DNA of 64,000 nucleotides from Frateuria soli. Lineage in GTDB: Bacteria; Pseudomonadota; Gammaproteobacteria; Xanthomonadales; Rhodanobacteraceae. The DNA is taken from assembly GCF_021117385.1 (NCBI RefSeq), contig NZ_CP088252.1, positions 2,936,501-3,000,500 of the forward strand, read 5' to 3'. Positions 1-8,139 of this stretch are shown here, piece by piece. The position numbers were made by a program, and so were the translations under genes. Every line of letters begins with the position of its first letter. The first letter of the stretch is position 1. The notes under the pieces are model-generated. The model saw nothing but the letters and a program-made list of their open reading frames with translations, had not been told where the DNA came from and did no database searches.

Positions 1-1
1 G

Positions 2-403
2 GCGCAGATGGTCAGCGACATCGCGGCCGCCTTCGGCCAGCACGCCAGCCTGGGCCGCGAACAGATGCTGTGGTGCCTGTTCCGCCACACCGCGGCGCAG
101 GCATTCCGCGACCTGGTGGTACGCATGGGCGACCGGCTGCTGTTCCGCCAGCTGTCGGCCACGCTGGCCGAGCGCGTGGCCCGGCGGATCGGGATCAGCC
201 TGACCCAGCGCTCGGTGGGCGCCGGTATCTCGCGCTGGCTGCCGGTGATCGGGGCGGCAGGCGTGGGCGCCTACGCCTGGTACGACACCCGCAGCGTGGC
301 GCGCACCGCGATCGAGCTGTTCGGCAGCGGCAGCCTGGTGCGCACCGAGCCGCTGATGGTGCCCGACGGCGTCATCGAGCCGGAAGATCCACCGCCGCCG
401 TGA
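2..403 (+). CDS. EcsC-family protein, C-terminal part (cut by the window edge)
   Basis: The frame is open from the first bases, so the start lies outside the window and about 134 residues are visible. The visible part is helical with Arg/Leu-rich segments. It contains a short glycine/alanine hydrophobic stretch after RWLPVIGAAG, then a D-x-R-S-V-A-R-T-A-x-E-L-F segment, and ends in acidic and proline residues. This layout (amphipathic helices, then a P-x-I-G-A hydrophobic patch and a closing helix) is what I associate with the EcsC family, whose biochemical role is poorly defined. The family call is recall-based and moderate. The stop codon is 31 bases before the next gene, so the two could be co-transcribed. 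Confidence 0.55.
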   Translation, partial: AQMVSDIAAAFGQHASLGREQMLWCLFRHTAAQAFRDLVVRMGDRLLFRQLSATLAERVARRIGISLTQRSVGAGISRWLPVIGAAGVGAYAWYDTRSVARTAIELFGSGSLVRTEPLMVPDGVIEPEDPPPP

Positions 404-434
404 CGGCCCGCGTGCTTTGCGGCAAGCTCGACGG

Positions 435-1181
435 ATGAGCCACCAGCATCCCCGCCCCGTCGCACTGGTCACCGGCGGCGCCCGCCGCGTCGGCGCCAGC
501 ATCGCCCGCACGTTGCACGCGGCCGGCTACGACCTCGCCCTGCACTACCGTCACTCCGCCGAGGAGGCCGCCGCGCTGCTGGCGGAACTGGAGCGCGCGC
601 GCGCCGGCAGCACGCTGGCAATACAGGCCGACCTCGCCGCGGTCGATCGCCTGCCCGCACTGGTGGACCAGGTGCTGGCCCGTTTCGGGCAACTCGACGC
701 CCTGGTCAACAACGCCTCGGCGTTCTTTCCCACCCCGGTCGGCAGCGCCACGCCGGCGCAGTGGGACGAGCTTTTCGCGTCCAACGCCCGAGCCCCGTTC
801 TTTCTCGCCCAGGCGGCGTGGCCGGCACTGCGCGAGGCACGCGGGGCGATCGTCAACCTGGTCGACATCTACGCCGAGCGCGCGCTGGCCGAGCACCCGA
901 TCTACGTGATGGCCAAGGCCGCGCTCGCTGCCATGACGCGCACGCTCGCGCAGGACCTGGCGCCCGAGGTGCGCGTCAACGGCGTGGCCCCCGGCGCGGT
1001 GCTGTGGCCGTCCGAAGGCAAGGACTACGACGATCGCGCGGCGCTGCTGGCGCGCACGCCGCTGCGGCGCGCGGGCACGCCGGAGGACGCCGCCTCCGCC
1101 GTGCTCTGGCTGCTGCGCGATGCACCGTTTGTCACCGGACAGATCATCCGCGTGGATGGGGGCCGCACGTTGCTCGTATAG
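435..1181 (+). CDS. pteridine reductase (FolM/PTR1-type short-chain dehydrogenase)
   Basis: This is a 248-aa classical SDR fold. The nucleotide-binding motif TGGARRVG is at residues 13-20, NNAS is at 92-95 and the catalytic pair Y157/K161 is present. The position that is Ser in ordinary SDRs is Asp here (D144, in LVDIYAE), and the D-13-Y-4-K spacing is the one described for PTR1/FolM pteridine reductases. These reduce dihydrobiopterin, dihydrofolate or dihydromonapterin with NADPH. The RR after TGGA fits NADPH preference. An in-frame TTG at 417 is possible, but ATG 435 puts the start close to the Rossmann strand. folK and folB lie within 3 kb, which supports a pterin role. Confidence 0.85.
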   Translation: MSHQHPRPVALVTGGARRVGASIARTLHAAGYDLALHYRHSAEEAAALLAELERARAGSTLAIQADLAAVDRLPALVDQVLARFGQLDALVNNASAFFPTPVGSATPAQWDELFASNARAPFFLAQAAWPALREARGAIVNLVDIYAERALAEHPIYVMAKAALAAMTRTLAQDLAPEVRVNGVAPGAVLWPSEGKDYDDRAALLARTPLRRAGTPEDAASAVLWLLRDAPFVTGQIIRVDGGRTLLV

Positions 1182-1190
1182 CCGTTGCCT

Positions 1191-1274
1191 CTTGTAGGAG
1201 CCCACTTGTGGGCGATGCTCCTGGCCCGGTCCGGCGCCCAGAAAAAGCATCGCCCACAAGTGGGCTCCTACAAG
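1191..1274. repeat. REP-like palindromic repeat, complete copy 1
   Basis: Two perfect 28-base inverted arms (1191-1218 and 1247-1274) flank a 28-base loop. The arm core is TAGGAGCCCAC, a two-base variable step, then GTGGGCGATGC. The copy sits between two convergently read units, the pteridine reductase ending at 1181 and the remnant ending at 1284. It could therefore act as a bidirectional terminator or mRNA stabiliser. Other copies are at 35343 and 59041, and single arms are at 16863 and 50183. Confidence 0.9.
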
Positions 1275-1283
1275 GGATCCGCG

Positions 1284-1537
1284 CTATTTCTTCGGGCGGA
1301 AAGCACCTTGCAGCAGCGCCGGTTCGAAACCCGCGCCGCCCTCGCCGGCTTCGGCATAGCGGTAGAGCGCGGCGGCGTAGATGCCTTGCAGCGAGGCCTG
1401 CACCAGGCTCAGCAACACGAGCGCGACGACCACCACGATCACCGCGACCACCACGGCCGGCATCGAATGCAGCGCGAACGCAGCACCGCGGCACTCGCCT
1501 TCATCAACGCCCAGCTGCGCGCAAACCTGCCGCCCAT
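1284..1537 (-). pseudogene. DUF6159-like membrane protein remnant: N- and C-ends joined by an internal deletion
   Basis: Reading leftwards from ATG 1537, one frame encodes an N-terminus of the type MGGRFARSWALMKASAAVLRS. This pattern opens a family of multi-pass membrane proteins that I know as DUF6159 (start, then W-x-L-x-K-x-S and a leucine/arginine helix). Around 1470 the similarity jumps to another frame. That frame gives a hydrophobic helix rich in V/L (about residues 1-20 after ATG 1463), then SLQGIYAAALYRYA, an acidic/glycine spacer and the ending LLQGAFRPKK, stop at 1284-1286. ALYRYA near the end is typical of the same family. The whole middle of a roughly 250-300 aa protein is missing and the two parts are out of frame. 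The family name is from memory and less sure than the decay. Confidence 0.6.
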
Positions 1538-1707
1538 GCGTTCCCCTTATCGATCCGTGAATGCCGGCGGCTTTCTAGCACCCGCCCATCCTCGGCGAAA
1601 GTGGCGGTCCGCCCTGGAGCAGTCCGCCCGGCGGGCGATCGTTTTCGTGCGCCACGACGCATTGCGCCGGGGAGCATTGCGCCGGGGAGCACCGTCCCCG
1701 GTGGTTC
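1538..1707. other. intergenic stretch with a 15-bp tandem direct repeat
   Basis: No gene is recognised between the remnant and folK. The 15-base unit GCATTGCGCCGGGGA occurs twice head to tail at 1659-1688. It is preceded by a short GC hairpin (CCGCCCGGCGGGC, about 1624-1636). It lies downstream of folK and could include its 3' end structure, but there is no T-run. Confidence 0.5.
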
Positions 1708-2190
1708 CTACAGCGGGATGGCTTCGAGCGGCTCGCGGTCGTGCGGGAACGCCGCCCACAGCTCGGCCATGCTGCGCCCGTCCAGCGGGTGGCGCAGGTC
1801 CGGCGCGACGTCGGCCAGCGGCTTGAGCACGAAGGCGTGCCGCAGCTCCCTGCGCGGGATCTGCAGGTGGCCGGGGCCGTCGAGCACGCGCTGGTCGTAC
1901 AGCACGATGTCCACGTCCAGCGTGCGGTCCGAATACCGCGGCACGTCGCGGCGGCGGCCGTGGCGGTCTTCCAGTGCGTGCAACCAGTCGTTCAGCGCTT
2001 CGGGTTCCAGTTCGGTCTCCAGCGCCACCGCCAGATTGACGAAATCGCCGCCCTCGAAGCCCACCGCGCGGCTGCGGTAGGCCGGCGATACGTCGATCGC
2101 GCCGAAGCGCGCGCGCAGTTCGTCCAGTGCCGCGCGCAGGTGGCGTTCGGGCTCGAGGTTGGAACCGAGGCTGAGGTAGGCGCGTCCCAT
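1708..2190 (-). CDS. folK: 2-amino-4-hydroxy-6-hydroxymethyldihydropteridine pyrophosphokinase
   Basis: HPPK transfers pyrophosphate from ATP to 6-hydroxymethyl-7,8-dihydropterin, the step before dihydropteroate synthase in folate synthesis. The protein has 160 residues, the family's usual size. The N-terminal SLGSNLEPERHL and the signature RTLDVDIVLYD (about 89-99) are present. D92 and D94 match the two Mg2+-binding aspartates. ATG 2190 lies 5 bases after the stop of the MscS-type channel gene, so the two are co-transcribed. The organisation folB, channel, folK on one strand suggests one operon read leftwards. Confidence 0.95.
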   Translation of the reverse strand: MGRAYLSLGSNLEPERHLRAALDELRARFGAIDVSPAYRSRAVGFEGGDFVNLAVALETELEPEALNDWLHALEDRHGRRRDVPRYSDRTLDVDIVLYDQRVLDGPGHLQIPRRELRHAFVLKPLADVAPDLRHPLDGRSMAELWAAFPHDREPLEAIPL

Positions 2191-2195
2191 CGCCT

Positions 2196-3446
2196 TCAGG
2201 CCCCGGCCAGCGCGCGGGCACGCGTGGGTGCGGCCAGCGCCGCGCGCACGTCCTGGCCCGAGGGCTGCTGGTACAGCGCCAGCCCGAACTCGGGCAGCAC
2301 CGCGAACAGGTGCTCGAAGATGTCCGCCTGGATGCCTTCGTACTCGGCCCACGCCGTGGTGGCGGTAAAGCAGTACAGCTCCAGCGGGATGCCCTGGGGG
2401 CCACTGTCGAGCTGGCGCACCATGCAGCTCAGTTCGTGGTGGATGCGCGGATGGGTGTCCAGATAGGCCTGCACGTAAGCGCGGAAGGTGCCCAGGTTGG
2501 TGAGCCGGCGACGGTTGGCCGGCATTGCTGCGGCCTCGCCCAGCGCCTGGTTCCATTGCGCCACGTCGCGCGACCTCGCCGGCAGGTAATCGGCCAGCAG
2601 GCGCAGCCGGGCCAGCCGCTCGAGCTGCGCCTCGTCCAGGAACTGCACGCTCGCCGCGTCGATGTGCAGCGCACGTTTGATCCGCCGCCCGCCGGCCTCC
2701 TGCATCCCGCGCCAGTTCTTGTACGGCTCGGACATCAGCCGCCAGCTCGGGATGCTGGTGACGGTCTTGTCCCAGTTGCGCACCTTGATGGTGTGCAGGG
2801 CGATGTCGATCACCTCGCCGTCGGCGTTGAGCTGCGGCATCTCGATCCAGTCGCCGACCCGCAGCAGGTCGTTGGACGACAGTTGCACGCCGGCGACGAA
2901 ACCCAGGATGGTGTCCTTGAAGATCAGCATCAGCACCGCCGACATCGCGCCCAGGCCCGACAGCAGCAGGCCCACCTGCTTGCCGGTCACCGCCGCGATC
3001 ACCACCAGCGCGCCGACCAGGCACAGGCCCAGCTTGGTCAGCTGTACCACGCCCTTGATCGAGCGCTGTCGCCCGGCCGGGGTCTGCCGGTAGACGTCCT
3101 CGGCCGCCGACAGCACCGCGTTGAGCGCCATCACCACGCACAGCACCACCAGCGCCAGCATCGCCCTGGCCACGACGGCCCCGGCCGCTTCGGGCACCCC
3201 CGGCACCAGCGCGATGCCATAGGAAAGCACCAGCGGCGGCAAGAGTCGCGCCAGCCAGCGGAAGGCACCGTGCTGCAGCAGCGCGTCGTCCCAGTGCCAG
3301 GCGGTGCGCCTGGCGAGGCCGCGCACCAGCCGCAGCAACAGGCGCCGGCACAGCTCGCCGGCCAGCCAGGCCAGCGCCAGCACGGCCAGCACGGCCAGCA
3401 GGGTGTGCACCCGGGGAAGCTCGATCAGTTCGGACAGGGACGGCAT
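2196..3446 (-). CDS. MscS-family mechanosensitive channel (YbdG/MscM type)
   Basis: The protein has 416 residues, the length of E. coli YbdG (415 aa). Four or five hydrophobic segments fill the first 180 residues. The MscS pore-helix region follows (GLLLSGLGAMSAVLMLIFKDTILGFVAG), then the beta domain with QLSSNDLLRVGDWIEMP and the cytoplasmic vestibule. The aromatic/polar tail (CFTATTAWAEYEGIQADIFEHL) is characteristic of the YbdG subgroup. It acts in the inner membrane as an osmotic release valve of small conductance. ATG 3446 opens with MPSLSELIELPRVHTLL right before the first membrane segment. It sits between folB and folK although it has no folate role. Confidence 0.88.
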   Translation of the reverse strand: MPSLSELIELPRVHTLLAVLAVLALAWLAGELCRRLLLRLVRGLARRTAWHWDDALLQHGAFRWLARLLPPLVLSYGIALVPGVPEAAGAVVARAMLALVVLCVVMALNAVLSAAEDVYRQTPAGRQRSIKGVVQLTKLGLCLVGALVVIAAVTGKQVGLLLSGLGAMSAVLMLIFKDTILGFVAGVQLSSNDLLRVGDWIEMPQLNADGEVIDIALHTIKVRNWDKTVTSIPSWRLMSEPYKNWRGMQEAGGRRIKRALHIDAASVQFLDEAQLERLARLRLLADYLPARSRDVAQWNQALGEAAAMPANRRRLTNLGTFRAYVQAYLDTHPRIHHELSCMVRQLDSGPQGIPLELYCFTATTAWAEYEGIQADIFEHLFAVLPEFGLALYQQPSGQDVRAALAAPTRARALAGA

Positions 3447-3525
3447 GCGGTCTCCTTGCGGGGCCGGTCGCACGCGGCACGCCACGGCCGCGGCGGACGA
3501 CGCCGCGCGGGCGCCGCCGATGAGT

Positions 3526-3885
3526 CTATTGCGGCCGCGTGCCGCGCTCGATGCGCACGCCGACCGATCGGGCACCGCGCACGGCGCCGGGCTTGGACAG
3601 CTTCAGGCGAACCCACGCCACGCCGAATTCCTCGCGGATGATCGCCGCGCAGCGCTCGGCCAGCGTCTCGACCAGGCCGAAACTGGAGCTGCCGACGTAG
3701 TCGATCAGCCGCTTGGAGACGTCCTTGTAGTTGAGCGTGTGCGCGATGTCGTCGCTGGCGGCCGGGACGGTGTTGTCGAACGCCATCTCGATGTCGAACG
3801 CGAGCGTCTGGCGCACGCGCCGCTCCCAGTCGTAGATGCCGATCACCGCGTCGATGCGCAGGTCTTCGATGAAAACGATGTCCAT
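3526..3885 (-). CDS. folB: dihydroneopterin aldolase
   Basis: FolB cleaves 7,8-dihydroneopterin to 6-hydroxymethyldihydropterin and glycolaldehyde, giving the substrate of FolK encoded downstream. The protein is 119 aa, the standard length. It opens MDIVFIEDLRIDAVIGIYDWE, in which E21 corresponds to the conserved glutamate of the family. The catalytic lysine is K98 in LKLSKPGAV. The ATG at 3885 is the only one that gives this canonical N-terminus. It is followed on the same strand by the channel gene (79-base gap) and folK. Confidence 0.95.
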   Translation of the reverse strand: MDIVFIEDLRIDAVIGIYDWERRVRQTLAFDIEMAFDNTVPAASDDIAHTLNYKDVSKRLIDYVGSSSFGLVETLAERCAAIIREEFGVAWVRLKLSKPGAVRGARSVGVRIERGTRPQ

Positions 3886-3893
3886 GGAGGGCA

Positions 3894-3976
3894 AATAGGG
3901 AATCGTGAATGGGGAATCGTTGTGAGCGTCACGCGCTGCCGTTTCCCGAGGATAACGGCTTTGTCCATTCCCTATT
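3894..3976. repeat. inverted repeat between tsaD and folB
   Basis: AATAGGGAAT at 3894-3903 is the exact reverse complement of ATTCCCTATT at 3967-3976. Further GGGAATCG/CGATTCCC units repeat between and beside them. The right arm overlaps the tsaD stop codon. A hairpin here could terminate tsaD or shape the message upstream of folB. Confidence 0.6.
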
Positions 3977-5045
3977 AACCGTTCCCGATTCCCGGTAACG
4001 ATTCCAGATCCCAGCGCGGCGACACCCGCACCACCTCGTCCTGACCCTGCCCCGCGGCCAGCCGGATCGCGCCGGCCAGGGCGATCATGGCGCCGTTGTC
4101 GGTGCAGAACTGCAGCCTGGGGAAGTACGTGCGGAAACCATCCTTCCCGCCCGCGGCCGCCAGCGTCTCGCGCAGGCGCTTGTTGGCGCCGACGCCGCCG
4201 GCGATCACCAGCCGGTGCGTGCCGGTGGCCTCCAGCGCGCGGCGGCACTTGATCACGAGCGTGTCGACGATGGCTTCCTCGAAGCCGCGCGCGACGTCGG
4301 CGCGGGTCTGTTCGGACCGGTCGGAATGCTGCCATGCCAGCAGCACCTGGGTCTTCAGGCCCGAAAAGCTGAAATCGAGCCCCGGCCGGTCGGTCATCGG
4401 GCGGGAGAAGCGGAACACGCCTGGCCGGCCCTGCTCGGCGAGCTTCGCCAGCGCCGGGCCGCCCGGATACGGCAGGCCCATCAGCTTGGCGGTCTTGTCG
4501 AAGGCTTCGCCGGCGGCGTCGTCCAGGGTGTCGCCGAGCAGCCGGTACTGCCCGATCGCGCCTACCTCGACCAGCATGGAATGCCCGCCGGAAACCAGCA
4601 GCGCCACGAACGGCGGTTCGGGCGGATCGGGCTCCAGCAGCGGCGCCAGCAGGTGGCCTTCCATGTGGTGCACGCCGATCGCCGGCACGTCCAGCGCCCA
4701 GGCCATCGCCCGGGCCGCCGCCGCGCCGACCAGCAGCGCGCCGACCAGGCCGGGGCCGGCGGTGTAAGCCACGCCGCCGAGGTCGGCCGGGGTCATGCCC
4801 GCCTGGGCCAGCGCCTCGCGCACCAGCGGCATCAGCTTGCGTACGTGGTCGCGGCTGGCCAGCTCCGGCACCACACCGCCGTAGTCGGCATGCAGCTTGA
4901 TCTGGCTGTACAGCGTATGGGCCAGCAGGCCCTCGCCGGGCGCCTCGGGCGTCCAGCGCAACAGTGCCACGCCGGTCTCGTCGCAGGAGGTTTCCACGCC
5001 GAGGACGGGCTTGACAGGCGGGTTTGAAATTTCTTTTTTGTCCAC
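3975..5045 (-). CDS. tsaD: tRNA N6-adenosine threonylcarbamoyltransferase
   Basis: TsaD transfers the threonylcarbamoyl group onto A37 of tRNAs that read ANN codons, working with TsaB, TsaE and TsaC. The ASKHA fold is clear: [11 protein letters not shown] near the start, the metal-binding HHMEGH motif, LLVSGGHSM, and [11 protein letters not shown] towards the C-terminus. The start is uncertain. There is no ATG close to the conserved beginning, and GTG 5045 ([21 protein letters not shown]) gives 356 aa, slightly longer than the usual 335-345. That GTG lies inside the promoter of the divergent rpsU gene. ATG 5120 would overlap the rpsU start codon and add 25 residues with no family support. Confidence 0.93.
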   Translation of the reverse strand: MDKKEISNPPVKPVLGVETSCDETGVALLRWTPEAPGEGLLAHTLYSQIKLHADYGGVVPELASRDHVRKLMPLVREALAQAGMTPADLGGVAYTAGPGLVGALLVGAAAARAMAWALDVPAIGVHHMEGHLLAPLLEPDPPEPPFVALLVSGGHSMLVEVGAIGQYRLLGDTLDDAAGEAFDKTAKLMGLPYPGGPALAKLAEQGRPGVFRFSRPMTDRPGLDFSFSGLKTQVLLAWQHSDRSEQTRADVARGFEEAIVDTLVIKCRRALEATGTHRLVIAGGVGANKRLRETLAAAGGKDGFRTYFPRLQFCTDNGAMIALAGAIRLAAGQGQDEVVRVSPRWDLESLPGIGNG

Positions 5046-5053
5046 GCTATAAT
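5024..5053 (+). promoter_or_regulatory. sigma-70 promoter of rpsU
   Basis: TTGAAA (5024-5029) and a perfect TATAAT (5048-5053) are separated by 18 bases. The local sequence is AT-rich against a very GC-rich background. The expected start of transcription is near 5060, about 60 bases before the rpsU ATG. The element overlaps the proposed GTG start of the divergent tsaD gene. Confidence 0.8.
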
Positions 5054-5118
5054 TCGCGGCTCGCCCTATTCCATAAGGCGCGCCAGGTTGGCGGGCCAGT
5101 TTACCACTCGGAGTTTTC

Positions 5119-5334
5119 ATGCCCAGCGTCAAAGTCCGCGAGAACGAGCCGTTCGAGCTTGCCCTGCGTCGCTTCAAGCGTACCTGCGAAAAGGCCGGCG
5201 TCCTCGCCGAAACCCGCAAGCGCGAGTTCTACGAGAAGCCGACCCAGGAGCGCAAGCGCAAGCGTGCCGCCGCGGTGAAGCGCCATCTGCGCCGCCTCTC
5301 GCGCGACGTTTCGCGCAAGACCCGGATGTATTGA
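5119..5334 (+). CDS. rpsU: 30S ribosomal protein S21
   Basis: This small basic protein of 71 residues is the exact length expected of S21. It opens [21 protein letters not shown] and ends in a lysine/arginine-rich tail ([15 protein letters not shown]). S21 joins the 30S head/platform region late in assembly and helps initiation. The gene opens the classic macromolecular synthesis operon (rpsU, then dnaG). A near-consensus promoter lies directly upstream and tsaD is divergent, as in many gammaproteobacteria. Confidence 0.97.
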   Translation: MPSVKVRENEPFELALRRFKRTCEKAGVLAETRKREFYEKPTQERKRKRAAAVKRHLRRLSRDVSRKTRMY

Positions 5335-5435
5335 TCTCCGTCGCCGCTGCGTAGCGCGCGGCACGGTGGCAAGACATCCCGAGGCCGGTGTTGCCCAAGG
5401 CGACGCCGGCCTTTCGCGTTTCCGGAGACAAGCCC

Positions 5436-5882
5436 ATGAGCCTCAAGCAGCGCATCACCGACGACATGAAGGCCGCCATGCGCGGCGGCGAGAAGGATCG
5501 CCTGGCGGTGATCCGCCTGATCCTGGCCGCGATCAAGCAGCGCGAGGTGGACGAGCGCATCGAGCTGGACGAGGCGCAGACCATGGCCGTGCTGGAGAAG
5601 ATGCTCAAGCAGCGGCGTGACTCGATCGTGCAGTACGACGCCGCCGGCCGCGTGGACCTGGCCGACGTCGAGCGGGCCGAGATGGTCGTGATCGAAGCCT
5701 ATCTGCCCGCCAAGCTCGGCGAAGCCGAGGTCGACGCGCTCATCGACGCGGCCATCACGCAAACGGGTGCCAGCTCGCCGCGCGACATGGGCAAGGTGGT
5801 CGGCGTGGTCAAGCAGCAGGCCGCCGGACGCGCCGACATGGCGCAGGTGTCCGCACGGATCAAGGCGCGGCTGGGCGGCTGA
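5436..5882 (+). CDS. GatB/YqeY-domain protein
   Basis: The 148-aa helical protein opens MSLKQRITDDMKAAMRGGEKDRLAVIR. It carries the YqeY features EAYLPAKLGEAEV and the C-terminal GKVVGVVKQQAAGRADMAQVS. The domain is the tRNA-binding tail domain found in the GatB amidotransferase subunit. The free-standing protein has no settled function, though tRNA-related roles are suspected. It lies 101 bases after rpsU and is commonly found between rpsU and dnaG, so co-transcription from the rpsU promoter is likely. Confidence 0.92.
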   Translation: MSLKQRITDDMKAAMRGGEKDRLAVIRLILAAIKQREVDERIELDEAQTMAVLEKMLKQRRDSIVQYDAAGRVDLADVERAEMVVIEAYLPAKLGEAEVDALIDAAITQTGASSPRDMGKVVGVVKQQAAGRADMAQVSARIKARLGG

Positions 5883-6056
5883 GGCTTCGCTTCTCCCTCC
5901 GGGGGCCGACGTTGGGCATGTAGCGGGTTTCCCGCCCTCGCCTCACGCCACGCACAGCGAGCTGATGCGCACTCTTCACGCCCCATCCCCTACAACGGTG
6001 CGGCGCCGCAGGATCGGAGGCCCTCGCTCCCGGCCGCGCGGCGAGGGAGAAGCCGC

Positions 6057-6227
6057 ATGCTCAAGTGGGCCATCATCTTTGCCATCATTTCTCTGATCGC
6101 CGGCTGGCTCGGTTTCGGTGGCATTTCCGGCATCGCCGCAACGATCGCCAAGATTCTCTTCGTCATCTTCGTGATCCTGTTCATCATCGCCCTGCTGGCG
6201 GTGATCGGGGTCTTCCACATCCTGTAG
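6057..6227 (+). CDS. DUF1328 small membrane protein (YtjA-like)
   Basis: This 56-aa protein consists of two hydrophobic segments: [19 protein letters not shown] (residues 4-22) and [20 protein letters not shown] (33-52). The joining loop is [11 protein letters not shown], the standard DUF1328 arrangement (E. coli YtjA is 53 aa). A strong ribosome-binding site (GAGGGAGA) precedes ATG 6057. It sits in the rpsU-yqeY-dnaG unit. Members are often stress-induced inner-membrane proteins of unknown function. Confidence 0.88.
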   Translation: MLKWAIIFAIISLIAGWLGFGGISGIAATIAKILFVIFVILFIIALLAVIGVFHIL

Positions 6228-6338
6228 CGACGCCGAGGCCATCGCGCTTCTGCGCGCGTGAAGGCGGGCCCGATGCCCGCCTCACTCAATGCCGCAGACG
6301 CCCCGGAAAGGGGGCTCAGGCCCTAGACTAGGCCGCCT

Positions 6339-8072
6339 ATGCGCGGCCGTATCCCCGACAGCTTCATCGACGAACTGCTCGCCCGCGTCGACATCGTCGA
6401 CGTGATCGAGCGGCGCGTGCCGTTGAAGAAGGCCGGGCGCGAGTGGACCGCCTGCTGCCCGTTCCACAACGAGCGCACGCCCTCGTTCTACGTCAGCCCG
6501 GCCAAGCAGTTTTTCCACTGCTTCGGCTGCGGCGCGCACGGCAGCGCGGTCAAGTTCCTGATGGACTACGAACGGCTGGAATTCCCCGACGCGGTCGAGG
6601 AGCTGGCCCAGGCGGTCGGTCTGACCGTGCCGCGCGAGGGCGGCCGCGAAGCGGCGCCGCGCGAGGACAAGACCGACCTCTACGCATTGCTCGACAACGC
6701 CGCGCGCTGGTACGAAACCGAGCTGCCCCGGAGCGCCGAGGCCCAGGCCTACTGCCGCAAGCGCGGGCTGGATGCCGAGACCATCGCGCGCTTCCGCCTT
6801 GGCTGGGCGCCGGCCGGCTACGACGGGTTGATCAAGGCGCTCGGCGGCACCGACCGGCGGATGCAACTGCTCACCGAGGCGGGCATGGTCGCCACCGGCG
6901 AGCGTGGCCATCGCTACGACCGCTTCCGCGAGCGGCTGATGTTTCCGATCCTCGACCGCCGCGGCCGCGTGATCGCGTTCGGCGGTCGCGTGCTGGGCTC
7001 GGATCAGGGACCGAAATACCTCAACTCGCCCGAGACCCCGCTCTTCCACAAGGGCCGCGAGCTGTTCGCGCTGTGGCAGGTCAAGCAGGCCAACAGCAAC
7101 CTGCAGCGGATCGTGGTGGTCGAGGGCTACATGGACGTGATCGCCCTGCACCAGGCCGGCCTGCCGATCGCGGTGGCCACGCTGGGGACCGCGACCACGC
7201 CCGAGCACACCGAGGTGCTGTTCCGCGCCGCGCCCGACGTGGTGTTCTGCTTCGACGGCGACCGCGCCGGCCGGGCCGCCGCGTGGAAGGCGCTGGACGC
7301 CGCGCTGCCGCGGCTGCGCGACGGCCGCCAGGCGTACTTCCTGTTCCTGCCCGAGGGCGAGGATCCGGACTCGCTGGTGCGCAAGGAAGGCAAGGACGGC
7401 TTCGAGAAGCGCCTGAGGGAAGCCACGCCGCTGTCGGACTACTTCTTCGGCGAGCTCTCGCACGAGGTCGACACCGCCAGCCTCGACGGGCGCGCGCGGC
7501 TGGCCGAGCGCGCGCGCCCGCTGATCGCCAAGCTCCCCGACGGCGCGTTCCGGGACCTGATGGCGCAGGAGCTGGAAAAGCGCACCGGCGCCCGCGCCAA
7601 CGTCCCGGCCGAACCGGCAGCACGACGCGCGGTGCAGCGGCCGGTGGCGGTGCAACGCTCGCTGGTGCGCAGCGCCATCGCGCTGCTGCTGGCCCAGCCG
7701 GGGCTGGCCGACCTGGTCGAACCGCCCTACCGCTTCCTGCGCCTGGACAAGCCCGGCGTGGGCCTGCTGGCCGAGCTGATCGACCTGTGCCGCGCGCGGC
7801 CGGGCATCAACCCGGCGATGCTGGTCGAACACTTCGCCGAGCGGCCCGAGTACCCGTCGCTGCAGAAGCTGATGGCCGCGATGGTGGTCGGCGAGCCGGA
7901 GACCCAACGCGAGGAGTTCCTCGGCGCGCTGGCACGGATGGACGAACAGGCCACCGCGCTGCGCCGCGAGGCGCTCGCCGCGCGGCATCGCGAAGGCACG
8001 CTGACCGGCGCCGAGAAGGCCGAGCTGCGCGAACTGCTGGCGGCCCGCCGCCCCTCCCCGACGCAGGGCTGA
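6339..8072 (+). CDS. dnaG: DNA primase
   Basis: DnaG synthesises the RNA primers for lagging-strand replication and for restart. The protein has 577 aa, the usual size. The CHC2 zinc finger is intact (C40, H43, C61, C64). The Toprim catalytic core shows VVVEGYMDVIALHQAG and VFCFDGDRAGRAA. The C-terminal third, with alternating Arg/Leu helices, should be the DnaB-interacting domain. It follows DUF1328 by 111 bases. In E. coli and many relatives rpoD follows directly, but here a DedA gene does. Confidence 0.97.
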   Translation: MRGRIPDSFIDELLARVDIVDVIERRVPLKKAGREWTACCPFHNERTPSFYVSPAKQFFHCFGCGAHGSAVKFLMDYERLEFPDAVEELAQAVGLTVPREGGREAAPREDKTDLYALLDNAARWYETELPRSAEAQAYCRKRGLDAETIARFRLGWAPAGYDGLIKALGGTDRRMQLLTEAGMVATGERGHRYDRFRERLMFPILDRRGRVIAFGGRVLGSDQGPKYLNSPETPLFHKGRELFALWQVKQANSNLQRIVVVEGYMDVIALHQAGLPIAVATLGTATTPEHTEVLFRAAPDVVFCFDGDRAGRAAAWKALDAALPRLRDGRQAYFLFLPEGEDPDSLVRKEGKDGFEKRLREATPLSDYFFGELSHEVDTASLDGRARLAERARPLIAKLPDGAFRDLMAQELEKRTGARANVPAEPAARRAVQRPVAVQRSLVRSAIALLLAQPGLADLVEPPYRFLRLDKPGVGLLAELIDLCRARPGINPAMLVEHFAERPEYPSLQKLMAAMVVGEPETQREEFLGALARMDEQATALRREALAARHREGTLTGAEKAELRELLAARRPSPTQG

Positions 8073-8139
8073 GCGATGGATCGAGTTTCCCGGCGCGTGC
8101 GCCATTCCCGATCGGCGCGCGCGGCCGCCAGGACCAACC

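Noticed and set aside
1504-1692. A 62-codon minus-strand frame with repeated MLPGA/MRRGA units
   Set aside because: The repeated residues are produced by the 15-bp DNA duplication. It has no ribosome-binding site and covers the start of the membrane-protein remnant in another frame.
5011-5016. A perfect TTGACA ahead of rpsU
   Set aside because: It is 31 bases from the TATAAT, too far to act with it. TTGAAA at 5024 has the proper 18-base spacing.
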